From Gymnodinialimonas ceratoperidinii (lineage in GTDB: Bacteria; Pseudomonadota; Alphaproteobacteria; Rhodobacterales; Rhodobacteraceae): 64,000 nt of DNA. Positions within the stretch are counted from its first letter, which is position 1. Each line of letters starts with the position of its first letter. Location of the stretch: positions 1,909,501-1,973,500 of the forward strand of contig NZ_CP079194.1 in assembly GCF_019297855.1 (NCBI RefSeq), written 5' to 3'. The notes under the pieces were generated by a model that was given only the letters and a program-made list of their open reading frames with translations, did not search any database and had not been told where the DNA came from. The position numbers and the translations under genes are program-made. Shown one piece after another: positions 62,985 to 64,000 of the stretch.

Positions 62985-64000
62985 TTATTCGCCGTGGAAG
63001 TCGTCAAGCAGCGCCTGTTCGGCCTCGGCTGCCATGGTCAGGCTCTCGCCCGGGTCCATGTCCTGCAGCTGCACCCGCTCCACCATGTCGACCAGAACCT
63101 GGCGCTGTGCGGATTCGTCGGCGAAGATCGTGGTGTGGGCGTATTCCAGCCCGCGGATGAAGGGCCCGAAGACCGGGTCGTTGGCGTTCTCTTCGGTCAT
63201 GCCCACGGCCGAGCGGGCGGGCAGCTCGCCCACCGTCTCCAGCCAGATTTCCATCGCCTCGGGCGAGGTGATGTACTCCATGAAGGCCACGGAGGCTTCG
63301 TATTCCGGACCCTCTGCCGAGGAGGTGATCGCGTTCACCCAGTAGGAGGAATAGTTGGAGCGCTCGCCATCGTTGTTGGCGGGCAGTTCCGTCACGCCCC
63401 ACCGCAAGCCGCGCTCGCCTTCAAGCGCGCCGATGCGGAACGAGCCGTCGATGTGGAAGGCCGCGCGGCCCGAGCGGAAGGCGGCCTGGGGCTCGTCCAT
63501 GAAGCCCGACTGCGTGACGCCCTGTTCCTCCAGCCCGAGGTAGAAGTCGAGCGCGGCGCGTCCGGCTTCGGTGTCGTAGTTCACGTTGCGGTAGCCATCG
63601 GTATAGGGTTCTCCGCCAAACTGGCGCACCAGCACTTCGCGGAACCAATGGTGGTCCTGCGCCGTCATGCCGGAGGTGAAACCCACCTGCGTGATGTTGC
63701 CCGCACCGTCACGCTCGGTCGTGGCCTCGGCGGCGGCGACAAGCTCATCCAGCGTGGTGGGCACCTCGACGCCCGCCTCTTCAAGCAGGCGCTCGTTGTA
63801 GAACAGCGCCAGCGAGCGCACGGCAGTGGGCAGGGCGTAATACTGACCATCGCGCTCCATCGCCTGCACCATCGGGAAGAACTCGGCCTCCACCATCTCG
63901 GGCGAGAACGGGTCGGTCGGCAGCGGCTGGATCAGGCCCGCGTCGATGTAGTCGTTCAGCCAGCCGTAGAAGAGCTGCACGACGTCAGGGCCTTCGCCCG
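62985..64000 (-). CDS. ABC transporter extracellular binding protein, N-terminus beyond window
   Basis: At least 338 residues of a family 1 solute-binding protein, open to the right edge so the signal peptide is not visible. The first readable residues are GEGPDVVQLFYGWLNDYIDAGLIQPLP, the usual G-x-x-P-D-V-V block near residue 80-100 of such proteins. Later: ALPTAVRSLALFYNERLLEEAGVEVPTTLDEL, GRAAFHIDGSFRIG, and a C-terminal helix ending in DDFHGE. It opens the importer operon with two permeases, the lyase and the ATPase. Ligand unknown; the lyase suggests an amino-dicarboxylate or similar compound rather than a sugar. Confidence 0.9.
   Translation of the reverse strand, partial: GEGPDVVQLFYGWLNDYIDAGLIQPLPTDPFSPEMVEAEFFPMVQAMERDGQYYALPTAVRSLALFYNERLLEEAGVEVPTTLDELVAAAEATTERDGAGNITQVGFTSGMTAQDHHWFREVLVRQFGGEPYTDGYRNVNYDTEAGRAALDFYLGLEEQGVTQSGFMDEPQAAFRSGRAAFHIDGSFRIGALEGERGLRWGVTELPANNDGERSNYSSYWVNAITSSAEGPEYEASVAFMEYITSPEAMEIWLETVGELPARSAVGMTEENANDPVFGPFIRGLEYAHTTIFADESAQRQVLVDMVERVQLQDMDPGESLTMAAEAEQALLDDFHGE

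Overview
The window is one continuous stretch of a GC-rich alphaproteobacterial chromosome. Gene families, codon use and gene order (kbl-tdh, a Tad/Flp pilus block, ugpBAEC, tripartite carboxylate transporters, kynA-kynU, XRE-cupin and LysR regulators) point to the Rhodobacterales, most likely the Roseobacter group. This is a judgement from family content, not a phylogenetic result. I see no rRNA, tRNA, CRISPR array, insertion sequence, phage gene or replication origin. Genes are closely packed, with many ATGA, GTGA or TGATG stop/start overlaps that mark operons.

Layout. 0-5 kb: the end of an SDR gene, then a leftward four-gene unit (AhpD-like protein, FrnE/DsbA-like thiol oxidoreductase, TetR regulator, adenylation-carrier-reductase enzyme) headed by a perfect 17-bp inverted repeat that looks like a double operator. 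5-9 kb: threonine catabolism (tdh, kbl), a YihY membrane protein and an XRE-cupin regulator whose probable operator resembles a site at the kbl promoter. 9.7-17.8 kb: a membrane-anchored LuxR-type protein and a partial Tad pilus locus (flp, cpaE, cpaF/tadA, tadB, tadC, tadE, tadG). 18-20 kb: a sterol-desaturase-family protein and a divergent LysR. 20-26 kb: a GlpR-like regulator, methylglyoxal synthase and the glycerol-3-phosphate importer ugpBAEC. 26-31 kb: a TroABCD-type Zn/Mn importer with a small Rieske protein. 31-33 kb: kynA and kynU. 33-35 kb: a copper-exporting ATPase behind a CueR-type promoter. 35-40.6 kb: an AbrB-type membrane protein, an alpha/beta hydrolase, glutaryl-CoA dehydrogenase, and a LysR divergent from an unusual SHMT paralogue.

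40.6-58 kb is the accessory-like part. A catabolic block (zinc dehydrogenase, DapA-family aldolase/hydratase, two cupins, two 3-hydroxyisobutyrate-dehydrogenase-type reductases, a Gfo/Idh/MocA oxidoreductase, an Ldh2-type dehydrogenase) contains a GntR/FCD regulator, and three copies of an ATTGGT-N2-ACCAA(T) palindrome link that regulator to the dehydrogenase promoter. Beside it lies a leftward seven-gene string (OsmC, AEC carrier, a DctP-type binding protein with no signal peptide, TctB, TctA, TctC, an Asp/Glu-racemase-like enzyme). Next come another Gfo/Idh/MocA enzyme, a LysR, and a flavin reductase with a probable MarR-like C-terminal domain.

58.4-64 kb is a leftward ABC-importer operon (binding protein, two permeases, lyase, ATPase) in which an argininosuccinate-lyase-superfamily enzyme is joined on both sides by ATGA overlaps, so the imported compound is probably the lyase substrate. 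The best candidates for undescribed biology are this lyase operon, the signal-less DctP protein inside a TctABC operon, the GntR-controlled catabolic block, and the carrier-reductase operon with its paired operators.
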